The position numbers and the translations under genes were made by a program. A DNA stretch of 64,000 bases from Bacteroidales bacterium UBA4116 (GTDB taxonomy: Bacteria > Bacteroidota > Bacteroidia > Bacteroidales > Tannerellaceae): positions 472,663 to 536,662 of the forward strand of contig DFXE01000010.1 of the NCBI GenBank assembly GCA_002381645.1, given 5' to 3'. Positions 7,895 through 16,089 of this stretch are shown here, in pieces. Below the pieces are notes generated by a model. That model did no database searches, was not told the DNA's origin, and worked only from the letters and a program-made list of their open reading frames with translations. Positions within the stretch are counted from its first letter, which is position 1; the number at the start of each line of letters is the position of its first letter.

Positions 7895-8665
7895 TTATTT
7901 AAGTCCGGTTGCTTCCAGCCACATATTTGCCATAAGCTGACGCCCGGGCAGGTCAGGATGTACACCGTCGTATGCCCAGTAACGTGCGGGAACCTGTTTC
8001 ATCGCCGCATCGAAACCTGATTGGAATGGTACAAATACAGCATTGAATTCTCCAGCCAGTTTCTTGGATATACTACGGTATTCATCAAACATCGGGAACC
8101 ATTTTCCATCCTCGATAGCTGAACCACCACGTAAAGCAAATGGTTCACATATAACCAACTGAATATTAGGTAATTTTTCTTTCGTATATTTTAACAAGGC
8201 ACGGTAATCATTCTCATAGATAGCAGCAGTGCCCTTGTATCCTCCGCCCAATGTATGCCAGTAGTCATTCACACCAATAAGTATACTTAATACATCGGGT
8301 TGAAAAGCTAAACATTCCATTTCCCAACGGTTACGAAGCTCAAAAACTTTATTTCCGCTAATTCCCCTGTTGTATATCTTTAATTGTTTAGCAGCTTCTT
8401 TCGCCAATAATTGGGTGGCTATAAAAAGACTATATCCATGTCCTAACTGCTCCAATGTATTGCAATTATTATTTCCGTGCTGTCTTCCCGCATCTGTAAT
8501 GGAATCACCCTGCATCAGGATAACCGCATCTTTTTTTAATGTAATCTTTGGAGCATTCACTGCCGTATGTTCTTTAACTACCGCTTTAGCCAACTCCGGG
8601 ATCATCAGTGCACCGGTTCCTGCAAGCATACCTTTTTTAAGGAAATTTCTTCTGGAATCTTTCAT
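7895..8665 (-). CDS. SGNH/GDSL-family hydrolase with Tat signal
   Basis: The protein has 256 residues. The N-terminus SRRNFLKKGMLAGTGAL is a twin-arginine export signal, so a folded protein should reach the periplasm or beyond. The SGNH blocks are visible: Ser in LMQGDSITDAGR (block I), Asn in IGVNDYW (block III), and Asp/His in YDGVHPDLPGR (block V). Such enzymes are esterases, often acetyl-xylan or rhamnogalacturonan acetyl esterases; the precise ester is not readable. A -7 box TAGATTTG lies at 8702-8709 on the same strand. Confidence 0.85.
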   Translation of the reverse strand: MKDSRRNFLKKGMLAGTGALMIPELAKAVVKEHTAVNAPKITLKKDAVILMQGDSITDAGRQHGNNNCNTLEQLGHGYSLFIATQLLAKEAAKQLKIYNRGISGNKVFELRNRWEMECLAFQPDVLSILIGVNDYWHTLGGGYKGTAAIYENDYRALLKYTKEKLPNIQLVICEPFALRGGSAIEDGKWFPMFDEYRSISKKLAGEFNAVFVPFQSGFDAAMKQVPARYWAYDGVHPDLPGRQLMANMWLEATGLK

Positions 8666-8701
8666 TGTTGAATTAAATTATGATTAATAGGTTGTAAAGT
8701 A

Positions 8702-8709
8702 CAAATCTA
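8702..8709 (-). promoter_or_regulatory. -7 box for SGNH hydrolase
   Basis: TAGATTTG matches TAnnTTTG on the minus strand, 37 bases before the hydrolase ATG at 8665. Confidence 0.5.
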
Positions 8710-8772
8710 TAAAAATGCGATTAATCCTGATTCGTTTACCGCGTTTTTTTAAGTCAATACGCTGGTTGATGA

Positions 8773-9507
8773 TCATTCATTAACGATAATGAGTAAGGGC
8801 CTTTCTTCTAAATAATGTATGTGGCACTTATCGGCACCAAAAAGGAAATTATCCCTTGCGATTTCTTTTCCGTCTTTGAACCCGACAAATGTAATTTCTT
8901 CCGACAACCCATTTAACTCACTAGTAAGATCATCATTAACAAACAAATAGTTTCCTTTTGAAAGAACACCTAAAGTTGATTTGGGAGTTATATCTTTATT
9001 GTCCCAAAAAACTTTATAACTATCCAAAACTACAGGAGATTCATCTTCATATTGTACTTTAAGCACATACCCCATAAAAATATCGGTACAATTAACAATT
9101 TCTCCATTTATGGTAATATCCAATGGTTTATTTCCTAAATATACAACATGACATTCGTCTGCCCCGACTACATATTCGCCTTTATGAACAATTTTATTAT
9201 CAATATAACCCGTAAATAATACCGATACCGATAAATTCTGAAGCTCTTCCTGCATTCCGTCGTCTACTATCGTGTAAGAACCGACCTTTCGGGCCCTCTC
9301 AAATTCTTCTTGTGAATATTGTCGGGTTATGTCCCTTTCTCCCCATTTAACAATAAAACTATCAAGTACAACAGGAGATTTATCCTCGTATTGCAGTCTC
9401 AATGGTATAGCCATATACACTTTTGTACATTCAAGATCACTTTTATCCGAATCTTTACAGGATGAAAATCCTATTACCACCATAATAAAGAGAACTATCC
9501 TTTTCAT
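8773..9507 (-). CDS. Lipoprotein of unknown function with two tandem repeats of one domain
   Basis: From the ATG at 9507 (residue 1 of MKRIVLFIMVVIGFSSC) the protein has 244 residues and a signal peptide ending in a lipobox with Cys17. The mature protein is an internal duplication of about 100 residues. Each half contains QYED(K/E)SPVVLDS, a DIT motif, a VDDGMQEELQNLS or NDDLTSELNGLS helix, (V/L)FGAD(E/K)CH, and ends L(D/L)I. The halves differ at many positions, so the duplication is old. I do not recognise the family; a carboxypeptidase-regulatory or Ig-like surface fold is possible. Confidence 0.75.
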   Translation of the reverse strand: MKRIVLFIMVVIGFSSCKDSDKSDLECTKVYMAIPLRLQYEDKSPVVLDSFIVKWGERDITRQYSQEEFERARKVGSYTIVDDGMQEELQNLSVSVLFTGYIDNKIVHKGEYVVGADECHVVYLGNKPLDITINGEIVNCTDIFMGYVLKVQYEDESPVVLDSYKVFWDNKDITPKSTLGVLSKGNYLFVNDDLTSELNGLSEEITFVGFKDGKEIARDNFLFGADKCHIHYLEERPLLIIVNE

Positions 9508-9636
9508 ATGTATCAGGGTTTTGATTATTAATTGATTATTCACTACTCAATAAATATATTATTTTTTTCAATACTGTAAAAAAGTAAGTATTTAACATAA
9601 CTTTTTCAATATATAAAACCTACCTGAGTAATCCCT

Positions 9637-10458
9637 TTATATCCATGAAACCAATTCTTTAAACAGTAATGTCATTTTTCCGGCGGCTTCGTTTGCCGCT
9701 TTAATTACGTCTTCCCCGTCATTTACAAAGTCGTCGGCAAAATGATAACCTTCATTAGTTATTACAGACATACCGAATATTCTCATTCCCGCATGCCGCG
9801 CGACGATTACTTCGGGTACCGTACTCATTCCTATGGCGTCGCCTCCCGCTTTACCATAGAAAGCATATTCAGCCGGTGTTTCATATGAAGGTCCGGTAAG
9901 CCCTACATATACTCCTTTTTTAAGGGGAATATTATGCGTATCTGCTATTTCATGCATCAGGCGGATAAACTCACGGTCGTATGTCCTGGTCATATCAGGG
10001 AAACGGGTTCCGAACAGTTCATTATTAGGTCCGACCAACGGATTAGGGGCCATATTAATGTGATCCTGTATGATCATCAGGTCACCCACTTTAAAAGTAT
10101 TGTTAATTCCTCCGGCAGCATTGGATACCAACAAATTCTTTATGCTCAATAGTTTCATCACACGAACCGGGAAGGTGACTTGCTGCATGGTGTAACCTTC
10201 ATAATAATGAAAACGTCCCTGCATGGCCAAAATCTGCTTCCCTCCCAGCCTGCCACAGATAAAATTACCTTTATGACCGGCTACTGTAGAATGTACAAAA
10301 TGAGGTATTTCCTCATATGGTATGGTTACGGCATCTTCAACCTGATCGGCTAATGATCCTAATCCGCTTCCCAGGATAATAGCCGTTTCTGGGTTGCCTT
10401 GGATACGGGTTCTCAGGAAATCTGCAGCTTCCTTATATTGTTTATTTATTATTTCCAT
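9637..10458 (-). CDS. punA: Purine nucleoside phosphorylase (trimeric class)
   Basis: The protein has 273 residues, the usual length of trimeric PNPs. Signatures are AIILGSGLGSLAD, the phosphate-binding FHYYEGYTMQQVTFPVR, SNAAGGIN and the purine site GLTGPSYETPAEYAF, then MSTVPEVIVARH and SVITNEGYHF. The enzyme cleaves inosine/guanosine-type nucleosides with phosphate in salvage. It is the last gene of the leftward operon, two bases from rhomboid. The deaminase in the same operon makes a nucleoside-salvage role coherent. Confidence 0.93.
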   Translation of the reverse strand: MEIINKQYKEAADFLRTRIQGNPETAIILGSGLGSLADQVEDAVTIPYEEIPHFVHSTVAGHKGNFICGRLGGKQILAMQGRFHYYEGYTMQQVTFPVRVMKLLSIKNLLVSNAAGGINNTFKVGDLMIIQDHINMAPNPLVGPNNELFGTRFPDMTRTYDREFIRLMHEIADTHNIPLKKGVYVGLTGPSYETPAEYAFYGKAGGDAIGMSTVPEVIVARHAGMRIFGMSVITNEGYHFADDFVNDGEDVIKAANEAAGKMTLLFKELVSWI

Positions 10459-10460
10459 AT

Positions 10461-11528
10461 TTAGATATATTGTTCGTCTATTTTATTAACTAAAGAATCT
10501 ATTTTACCGTTTAAATGCATCAATTCATCTTCATACATAGCATCAAACCCGCTTTTTTCATATTCCATATACATATCCATATATTTTATCCGGGAATTAA
10601 AATAATCATACAAGGTATGAAACACAGGTTCGGTTTCGCTGGTATTCAGAAAATAATCTTCAAGCATCCGTATACATGAATCCATATGGATCTTAAATGC
10701 ATTTTTTTCGTTCATCCTCAACGAAAACGGAGCATCCATATCCGATTTAAACTCTTCATCTGCCCGGTATGAAATATCCAGTATTTCGTTAAAAAGATCC
10801 GCGTCTTTAATAAAAAGCGATTGTTCATCTTTTTTAGAGAAGTAGGTCAATGAGAAAACGAGTGCTATCAACACCAACGGCAGGCCAGCCTCCAGAACCG
10901 GCATCTTTACATACAAAGGGCTTTTGGTTAGAGAAAGCATATATACGGCGCCGACTACCAGGCCGCTGAGTAAGCCGCCGATATGTCCGGCATTGTCTAC
11001 CTCGCCTTTTAAGCCATATAACAGATTATAACCAACAAATATGAGGATACTGGCCAGCATATCCTTCCTGGTGTCCGACTGTATGATACGATGAGAAAGA
11101 AGCAGCACTAAAAAAACCCCGTACATACCGAATATAGCGCCGGATGCTCCGGCACTTACCAGATAAGTATTCCAGAAAGCGCTTACCAGCGAACTGATAA
11201 TCCCGGTAACAAGATAAGCAAATAAAAAACGTTTATGTCCGATAACCGGTTCAAGTAAAACCCCGATATAAAGCAGCGCATACATATTCATCAGTAAATG
11301 GATAAGCCCAATATGTATAAAGCAAGATGTTAGTAAACGCCAATATTCTCCTTCTGCAAAAAGAATATCCATATTACCTCCCCAAACAATCAGGTCTTCA
11401 ACGGTAGGATCCATTGCGTCCACGCCCGATACCACCATCCATATATAAACCAATATATTGAGAAGCACGATAGTTTGAGTCACTCTAAACGCCTTATTTG
11501 GCAGGAACATTTTCAATTCTTCTTTCAT
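10461..11528 (-). CDS. Rhomboid-family intramembrane serine protease
   Basis: The protein has 355 residues. The first 235 form a six- to seven-helix rhomboid core. The loop-1 WRLLTSCFIH and HLLMNMYAL motif precedes the catalytic Ser129 in GASGAIFG, and His182 is in DNAGHIGGLLSG. The last 120 residues are a hydrophilic, mostly helical cytoplasmic tail (FKSDMDAPFSLRMNEKNAFKIH region) not needed for catalysis. Its substrate is unknown. Its start overlaps the deaminase stop by four bases, so it is co-translated with nucleoside-salvage genes, which is not obviously a functional link. Confidence 0.9.
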   Translation of the reverse strand: MKEELKMFLPNKAFRVTQTIVLLNILVYIWMVVSGVDAMDPTVEDLIVWGGNMDILFAEGEYWRLLTSCFIHIGLIHLLMNMYALLYIGVLLEPVIGHKRFLFAYLVTGIISSLVSAFWNTYLVSAGASGAIFGMYGVFLVLLLSHRIIQSDTRKDMLASILIFVGYNLLYGLKGEVDNAGHIGGLLSGLVVGAVYMLSLTKSPLYVKMPVLEAGLPLVLIALVFSLTYFSKKDEQSLFIKDADLFNEILDISYRADEEFKSDMDAPFSLRMNEKNAFKIHMDSCIRMLEDYFLNTSETEPVFHTLYDYFNSRIKYMDMYMEYEKSGFDAMYEDELMHLNGKIDSLVNKIDEQYI

Positions 11529-12781
11529 CGTTTAATAAGATTATAGGCGATTTCTCCGGCACGTTGTATGATTTCATCTTCACCGGGTATACGCCTGTTT
11601 TCCATTAATATATTGCCATTGCAAATAACAGTGTCAACACAACTGCCGTTTGCCGCATAAACCAGGTTCGACACAAAATTAAAATTTGGAGTAAACGCCG
11701 GTTGATTTAAATTGATAAGGCATAGATCAGCCAGATATCCCTCTTCAATCCGTCCGGCTTTCAGGTTCATCATATCCGCACCTTGCCGGGTAGCAGCAAA
11801 AAGCATTTCATCGGCAGTCAGCACTACGGGGTCTTTCCTCCATCCTTTTCCCAACAGGGATGCAAGTTTCATAGCCTCGATCATATCCAGGTTGTTCGAA
11901 GATGAGCAACCGTCCGTCCCGATCCCAACCGCTATACCTTTCCCGCGCATTTCTGCAAATTGAAACTGTATACCTGAAGCCAGTTTCATATTTGAAGCCG
12001 GATTATGTATCACCTTTACCCCGTTATCCGCCAGCATTTGTAATTCTTCCTCATCCACATAAATGCCATGAGCTATCATCAAACGGGGAGAAAGTATTCC
12101 TAACCGGTTTAAGTACCGTACAGGTGACAATCCGAATTGCCTGACTGCATCCTGGACTTCCTTTTCCGTTTCGGCTAAATGGATATGTACCGGCAGTCCG
12201 TTTTCCTTAGCATAATAATCTATCCACTGAAGCAACTCTCCCGAAACGGTATAGATAGCATGCGGACCTAAAGCAAAAGAAATACGTTCGCTGTATTCAC
12301 CCATTTTGCGAAATAATTCCCCGGTAATGACTTTCGCTTTTTTAGCCTGCTCCGGACTGAAATTATCGAAACACGCGCTCGACAGCATTCCACGGATACC
12401 CATTTCTTCCACAGCCTCCGCCGTAGCAGGAAGTTTATGGTACATATCAAAGAAAGCGGTCGTACCACTTTTTATCATTTCAAGACAAGCCAGCTTCGCT
12501 CCCCAGTACACATCTTCGTCGGTCAGTTTAGCCTCGTTGGGCCATATTTTTTCTTCCAGCCAGGGCATCAGCGGCATATCATCGCCAAAACCGCGGAATA
12601 AGGTCATTGCGGCGTGTGTATGCATATTTACAAGTCCGGGAATGATTGCCTTTTTTTTGCCGTCAATGATCTTATTCGCCCGGTCGGGTAAATGTTCAGA
12701 GACAGCTTCAATGTATTTGCCTTCAATAAGTATGTCTGTTGTTTTCCCTTCTAATTCAACACCCTTAATTAAAATACTCAT
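11525..12781 (-). CDS. mtaD: Amidohydrolase, 5'-methylthioadenosine/S-adenosylhomocysteine deaminase family
   Basis: The protein has 418 residues. The metal site begins with His54 and His56 in VNMHTHAAMTLFRG; further ligands are His in GPHAIYT and HIHLAETE and Asp in GIGTDGCSSSNNLDM. This matches the TrzA/MtaD cyclic deaminase branch, which deaminates adenosine derivatives such as methylthioadenosine, adenosine or S-adenosylhomocysteine to the inosine forms. The product could pass to the purine nucleoside phosphorylase two genes downstream. The exact substrate is inferred, and the symbol is given for family similarity. Confidence 0.85.
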   Translation of the reverse strand: MSILIKGVELEGKTTDILIEGKYIEAVSEHLPDRANKIIDGKKKAIIPGLVNMHTHAAMTLFRGFGDDMPLMPWLEEKIWPNEAKLTDEDVYWGAKLACLEMIKSGTTAFFDMYHKLPATAEAVEEMGIRGMLSSACFDNFSPEQAKKAKVITGELFRKMGEYSERISFALGPHAIYTVSGELLQWIDYYAKENGLPVHIHLAETEKEVQDAVRQFGLSPVRYLNRLGILSPRLMIAHGIYVDEEELQMLADNGVKVIHNPASNMKLASGIQFQFAEMRGKGIAVGIGTDGCSSSNNLDMIEAMKLASLLGKGWRKDPVVLTADEMLFAATRQGADMMNLKAGRIEEGYLADLCLINLNQPAFTPNFNFVSNLVYAANGSCVDTVICNGNILMENRRIPGEDEIIQRAGEIAYNLIKR

Positions 12782-12793
12782 ATTCTCATTCTT

Positions 12794-14107
12794 TCAATTG
12801 AATTTTGCTTTCATACCTTTTATTTTCTCCTCACGGATACGTGATAAGAGGTCATTTATTTTATCACGCCTGACCGCCGCATACGAACAACTTTCCTTCA
12901 CCTCCACTATACCCAGCTCATCTTTTCCTAACCCTCCTTTTTGAAACAGGAAACCTACCACGTCTTTCTTGCTGATTTTATCTCTTTTACCTTTATTGAT
13001 GGTTAACGTTACCCATTCCGACCGAAGCGGCACTTTTGCCTTTTCAGGCAGAAAGAACTCATCGGGTTCAGGTTGGATATATTCGGGAACCGTTTCAATT
13101 TCATTCAGTATCAGAAAGGCATTCCCCTCTGCATGCATCCGGGCTGTGCGGCCGTTTCTGTGAATGTAGGCTTCTTCATTCAGCGGCAAATGGTAATGTA
13201 TCACATTTTTCACTTCCGGTATGTCCAATCCGCGGGCAGCCAGGTCGGTCGATATAAATACGGTTGCGCTCCCGTTCCGGAACAAGGACAAAGCCCGCTC
13301 CCGTTCGGGTTGCTCCATACCACCGTGGAAATATTCATTACTTACACCCTTTTCAGTCAGGAAATGGCTCACCCGTTCCACGGCTTCACGCAGGTTACAA
13401 AATATCAAAGCCGATCCGCCCTTTAACTCTCCCAATAATTTATAAAGCGTTTCAAGCTTATCTTTTACCGGAGATTGTACTTTATAAACCTTTAATCCTT
13501 TGGATTGGCGGGCTTCAGACAAATAAGACAAACGAACAGGAGCCATAATACCGGTGAAAGGAGGTATTTGAACAGCTTCCGTGGCGGATGTCAACACCCG
13601 GCGGCGAACACCCGGCAGGTAAGACAGGATTTCTTTCATTTCTTTCAGAAACCCCAGTTCCAGCGATTTATCGAATTCATCCAGAATCAGTGTACGTACC
13701 GAATCCAGATGTATATTGCCGCGCTCCAGATGATCTACTACCCGTCCGGGGGTGCCTATCAATACGGCGGGAGGATGTTCCAGGCTTTTTTTTTCAGTCC
13801 GTATCGGATGCCCTCCGTACACACAATTCACTTTATATCCCGCGCCCAGCGAACGGAACACCGTTTCGATCTGTAAAGCTAATTCGCGTGAAGGAGCAAT
13901 GATAAGAGCCTGGATTTGTTTTTCTTCGCTATTCAGTAAAGGAAGTAAAGGAAGCAGGAAAGCAAGCGTTTTTCCCGAACCCGTAGGACTAATAAGCACT
14001 AAATCTTTATTGGTCGCGGTATCCAGTACCGCTTGCTGCATCTCATTTAATGTCTTGATTCCAATATTGGCAAGCGCTTTTTTTATAATCGGATTATCTG
14101 TATTCAC
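12794..14107 (-). CDS. dbpA: DbpA-like DEAD-box RNA helicase (motif II is DEFD)
   Basis: The protein has 437 residues starting at a GTG (14105-14107) that overlaps the M20 peptidase stop by 14 bases. Helicase motifs are SPTGSGKT (Walker A, Lys47), PSRELALQ, GTPGRV, LILDEFDKSLE (motif II at 143-146), TSAT, and HRNGRTARM. The final 75 residues form a DbpA-type RNA-binding domain (VTLTINKGKRDKISKKDVVG), which in E. coli DbpA targets 23S rRNA hairpin 92. A 50S-assembly role is a family inference. The DEFD variant keeps the Mg-binding Asp-Glu and the final Asp. Confidence 0.9.
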   Translation of the reverse strand: MNTDNPIIKKALANIGIKTLNEMQQAVLDTATNKDLVLISPTGSGKTLAFLLPLLPLLNSEEKQIQALIIAPSRELALQIETVFRSLGAGYKVNCVYGGHPIRTEKKSLEHPPAVLIGTPGRVVDHLERGNIHLDSVRTLILDEFDKSLELGFLKEMKEILSYLPGVRRRVLTSATEAVQIPPFTGIMAPVRLSYLSEARQSKGLKVYKVQSPVKDKLETLYKLLGELKGGSALIFCNLREAVERVSHFLTEKGVSNEYFHGGMEQPERERALSLFRNGSATVFISTDLAARGLDIPEVKNVIHYHLPLNEEAYIHRNGRTARMHAEGNAFLILNEIETVPEYIQPEPDEFFLPEKAKVPLRSEWVTLTINKGKRDKISKKDVVGFLFQKGGLGKDELGIVEVKESCSYAAVRRDKINDLLSRIREEKIKGMKAKFN

Positions 14108-15449
14108 GGTAAAATTCAGCTACAGATTCGATACCTTTATAGAAAAAGTCAAGCATCATACTTTCATTGGGAGAATGAATGGCATTTTGTTCGAGCCCGA
14201 ATCCCATAAGAACCGTTTTAATTCCCAATACCTGCTCAAATGTGGAAATAATCGGAATACTTCCGCCACGCCTTACAGCCAGCGGTACCTTTCCGAAAGC
14301 AATACCCATTGCTTTTTCAGCTGCCTTATAAGCAGGCAGGTCGATCGGGCATACATACCCCTGGCCGCCGTGTGTAAAAGTTACTTTTACCTTTACCGAC
14401 TTCGGCGCAATTTTTATAAGGTTGTCTTCGAACAACTTTGCGATTGTATGGTAATCCTGATGAGGAACCAAACGGGTTGATACTTTGGCATACACTTTCG
14501 AGGGCAATACAGTTTTACTTCCTTCGCCCTGGTAGCCGCCCCAGATACCGCAAAGGTCAAAGGACGGGCGGCAACTGTTACGTTCCAACGTAGAATACCC
14601 TTTTTCACCGGATAGCTCTTCTACTCCGATGCTTACTTTGTATTTTTCTTCATCAAACGGAATTCTGGCGATCATTTCACGTTCAGCCTGCGATACTTCT
14701 TCTACGTCATCATAAAATCCCGGGATCGTAATACGCCCGTCGGCATCCGTCATTTGTGCCATTAACTTACATAAGGTATTTATCGGATTAGCTACGGCCC
14801 CTCCGAAATGACCGGAATGCAAGTCGCGGTTAGGGCCGGTTATTTCAACCTCCCAGTATGCAATGCCTCTTAATCCCGTCGTGAGCGAAGGTATATCGGG
14901 ACTCACCATGCTGGTATCGGAAACAAGTATGACATCCGCTTTCAATAATTCTTTATGTTGTTTGCAAAAGGCTTCAAGGCTCGGCGAGCCTATTTCTTCC
15001 TCTCCTTCGAAAATGAATTTCACATTACAATTCACCAATCCTTCCTTTAAAGCCGTTTCAAATCCTTTTACCTGTATCATGGCCTGCCCTTTATCGTCAT
15101 CCGCTCCCCTTGCCCAGATACGCCCATCGCGTATTTCCGGTTCGAAAGGATTGCTTTTCCATAGTTCGAGCGGTTCGGCCGGCATCACATCATAATGGGC
15201 ATAAATAAGCACGGTCGGCACATCGGGAGAGATCATCTTTTCGGCATATACTACCGGATTCCCTTCGGTAGGCATCACTACGGCTTTATCGGCACCCGAT
15301 GAAAGCAGGATTTTAGTCCACCGCTGCGCACAGGTTATCATATCATGTTTATGTTCATGCTTGGCACTGATAGATGGTATCCTGATAAGTGAAAACAACT
15401 CTTCTAAAAATCTTTCGCGATTCTCCTGGATATAAGTTTTTACTGACAT
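14094..15449 (-). CDS. M20-family metallopeptidase (dipeptidase)
   Basis: The protein has 451 residues from ATG 15449; a longer frame to 15572 runs into the promoter and is rejected. Zinc-site motifs are IYAHYDVMPAEP, RGADDDKGQ and FEGEEEIGSPS (the general-base Glu-Glu pair), followed by a dimerisation lid and a C-terminal His in QNAIHSPNE. The layout matches cytosolic CNDP-type dipeptidases that split small peptides. No signal peptide is seen. This is the first gene of the five-gene leftward operon, with a -7 box at 15477-15484. Confidence 0.9.
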   Translation of the reverse strand: MSVKTYIQENRERFLEELFSLIRIPSISAKHEHKHDMITCAQRWTKILLSSGADKAVVMPTEGNPVVYAEKMISPDVPTVLIYAHYDVMPAEPLELWKSNPFEPEIRDGRIWARGADDDKGQAMIQVKGFETALKEGLVNCNVKFIFEGEEEIGSPSLEAFCKQHKELLKADVILVSDTSMVSPDIPSLTTGLRGIAYWEVEITGPNRDLHSGHFGGAVANPINTLCKLMAQMTDADGRITIPGFYDDVEEVSQAEREMIARIPFDEEKYKVSIGVEELSGEKGYSTLERNSCRPSFDLCGIWGGYQGEGSKTVLPSKVYAKVSTRLVPHQDYHTIAKLFEDNLIKIAPKSVKVKVTFTHGGQGYVCPIDLPAYKAAEKAMGIAFGKVPLAVRRGGSIPIISTFEQVLGIKTVLMGFGLEQNAIHSPNESMMLDFFYKGIESVAEFYREYR

Positions 15450-15476
15450 ACGTTTTATATATGAAGGTTTAAAAAA

Positions 15477-15484
15477 CAAAGATA
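15477..15484 (-). promoter_or_regulatory. -7 box for the peptidase-to-PNP operon
   Basis: TATCTTTG on the minus strand lies 27 bases before ATG 15449. It is the only consensus box found ahead of the five tightly spaced genes down to 9637. Confidence 0.6.
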
Positions 15485-15508
15485 AGAATCGCCTTCGGAA
15501 AACAACTG

Positions 15509-15892
15509 TTATATTAAAAGAAAACTTTTCCGTGCAACTTCTTTTCCCTGATAACTCACGGTTAACGTCCATACCCCTTTTTTATCCTCTACCGGTTCCC
15601 ATACCGTATCTCCCAGAAAGAACCTGAAATCGTTACTGTTTACAAAATAAGTTCCTTCAAACGGCGGCATCACTTCACCTTCTTCATCGGTAAAAGGAGG
15701 ATGTTCGATACAGAATTCCAGGACCTCTCCTTTCACTTTTTTTACGGAAAGTATAAATCCGAACTCAACTCCCACTCCGGCAGGTATTTCCAGTGTATGC
15801 CGGATTATCTTCGGTAACTCCTTTGATTCGCGGTTCCAGGCTGTATAAATCCCGTAACTTATCATTTGAAATTCAGGTCTTATTTTAGGCAT
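15509..15892 (-). CDS. DUF3859-like hypothetical protein
   Basis: The protein has 127 residues from ATG 15892 (a TTG two codons earlier is less likely). It is an all-beta soluble protein with no signal peptide or membrane segment. Features include ISYGIYTAWN near the start, an IPAGVGVEFGF segment, a FCIEHPPFTDEEGE loop and a conserved-looking WTLTVSYQGKEVA strand. This resembles the DUF3859 family; that call is from memory and not verified. Function is unknown. A -7 box TACTTTTG (15943-15950) lies on its strand, so it has its own promoter upstream of the peptidase operon. Confidence 0.65.
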   Translation of the reverse strand: MPKIRPEFQMISYGIYTAWNRESKELPKIIRHTLEIPAGVGVEFGFILSVKKVKGEVLEFCIEHPPFTDEEGEVMPPFEGTYFVNSNDFRFFLGDTVWEPVEDKKGVWTLTVSYQGKEVARKSFLLI

Positions 15893-15942
15893 AATCAATT
15901 ATCTTTACTGAATTTATAAAATATACTTACTATAAAAACAAA

Positions 15943-15950
15943 CAAAAGTA
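15943..15950 (-). promoter_or_regulatory. -7 box for DUF3859-like gene
   Basis: TACTTTTG matches TAnnTTTG and lies about 50 bases before the ATG at 15892. Confidence 0.45.
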
Positions 15951-16040
15951 TAAAGAATGCCCGGTTCCTGCTTTAATAAAATTAAAATCCATATAATTTA
16001 TAAAATATCCTAAAGGAAACCTGATGATTAAAGACTTTTT

Positions 16041-16048
16041 TAACTTTG
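16041..16048 (+). promoter_or_regulatory. -7 box for the phosphatase lipoprotein
   Basis: TAACTTTG matches TAnnTTTG exactly, 41 bases before ATG 16090. Confidence 0.55.
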
Positions 16049-16089
16049 TACCCTGACAATTTGATTTTAAAACTAACAAATTCTATCTT

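Noticed and set aside
13073..14480. Several plus-strand frames opposite the helicase and M20 peptidase
   Set aside because: They are mirror frames of GC-richer real genes; translations are rich in Arg, Pro and Ser with no motifs.
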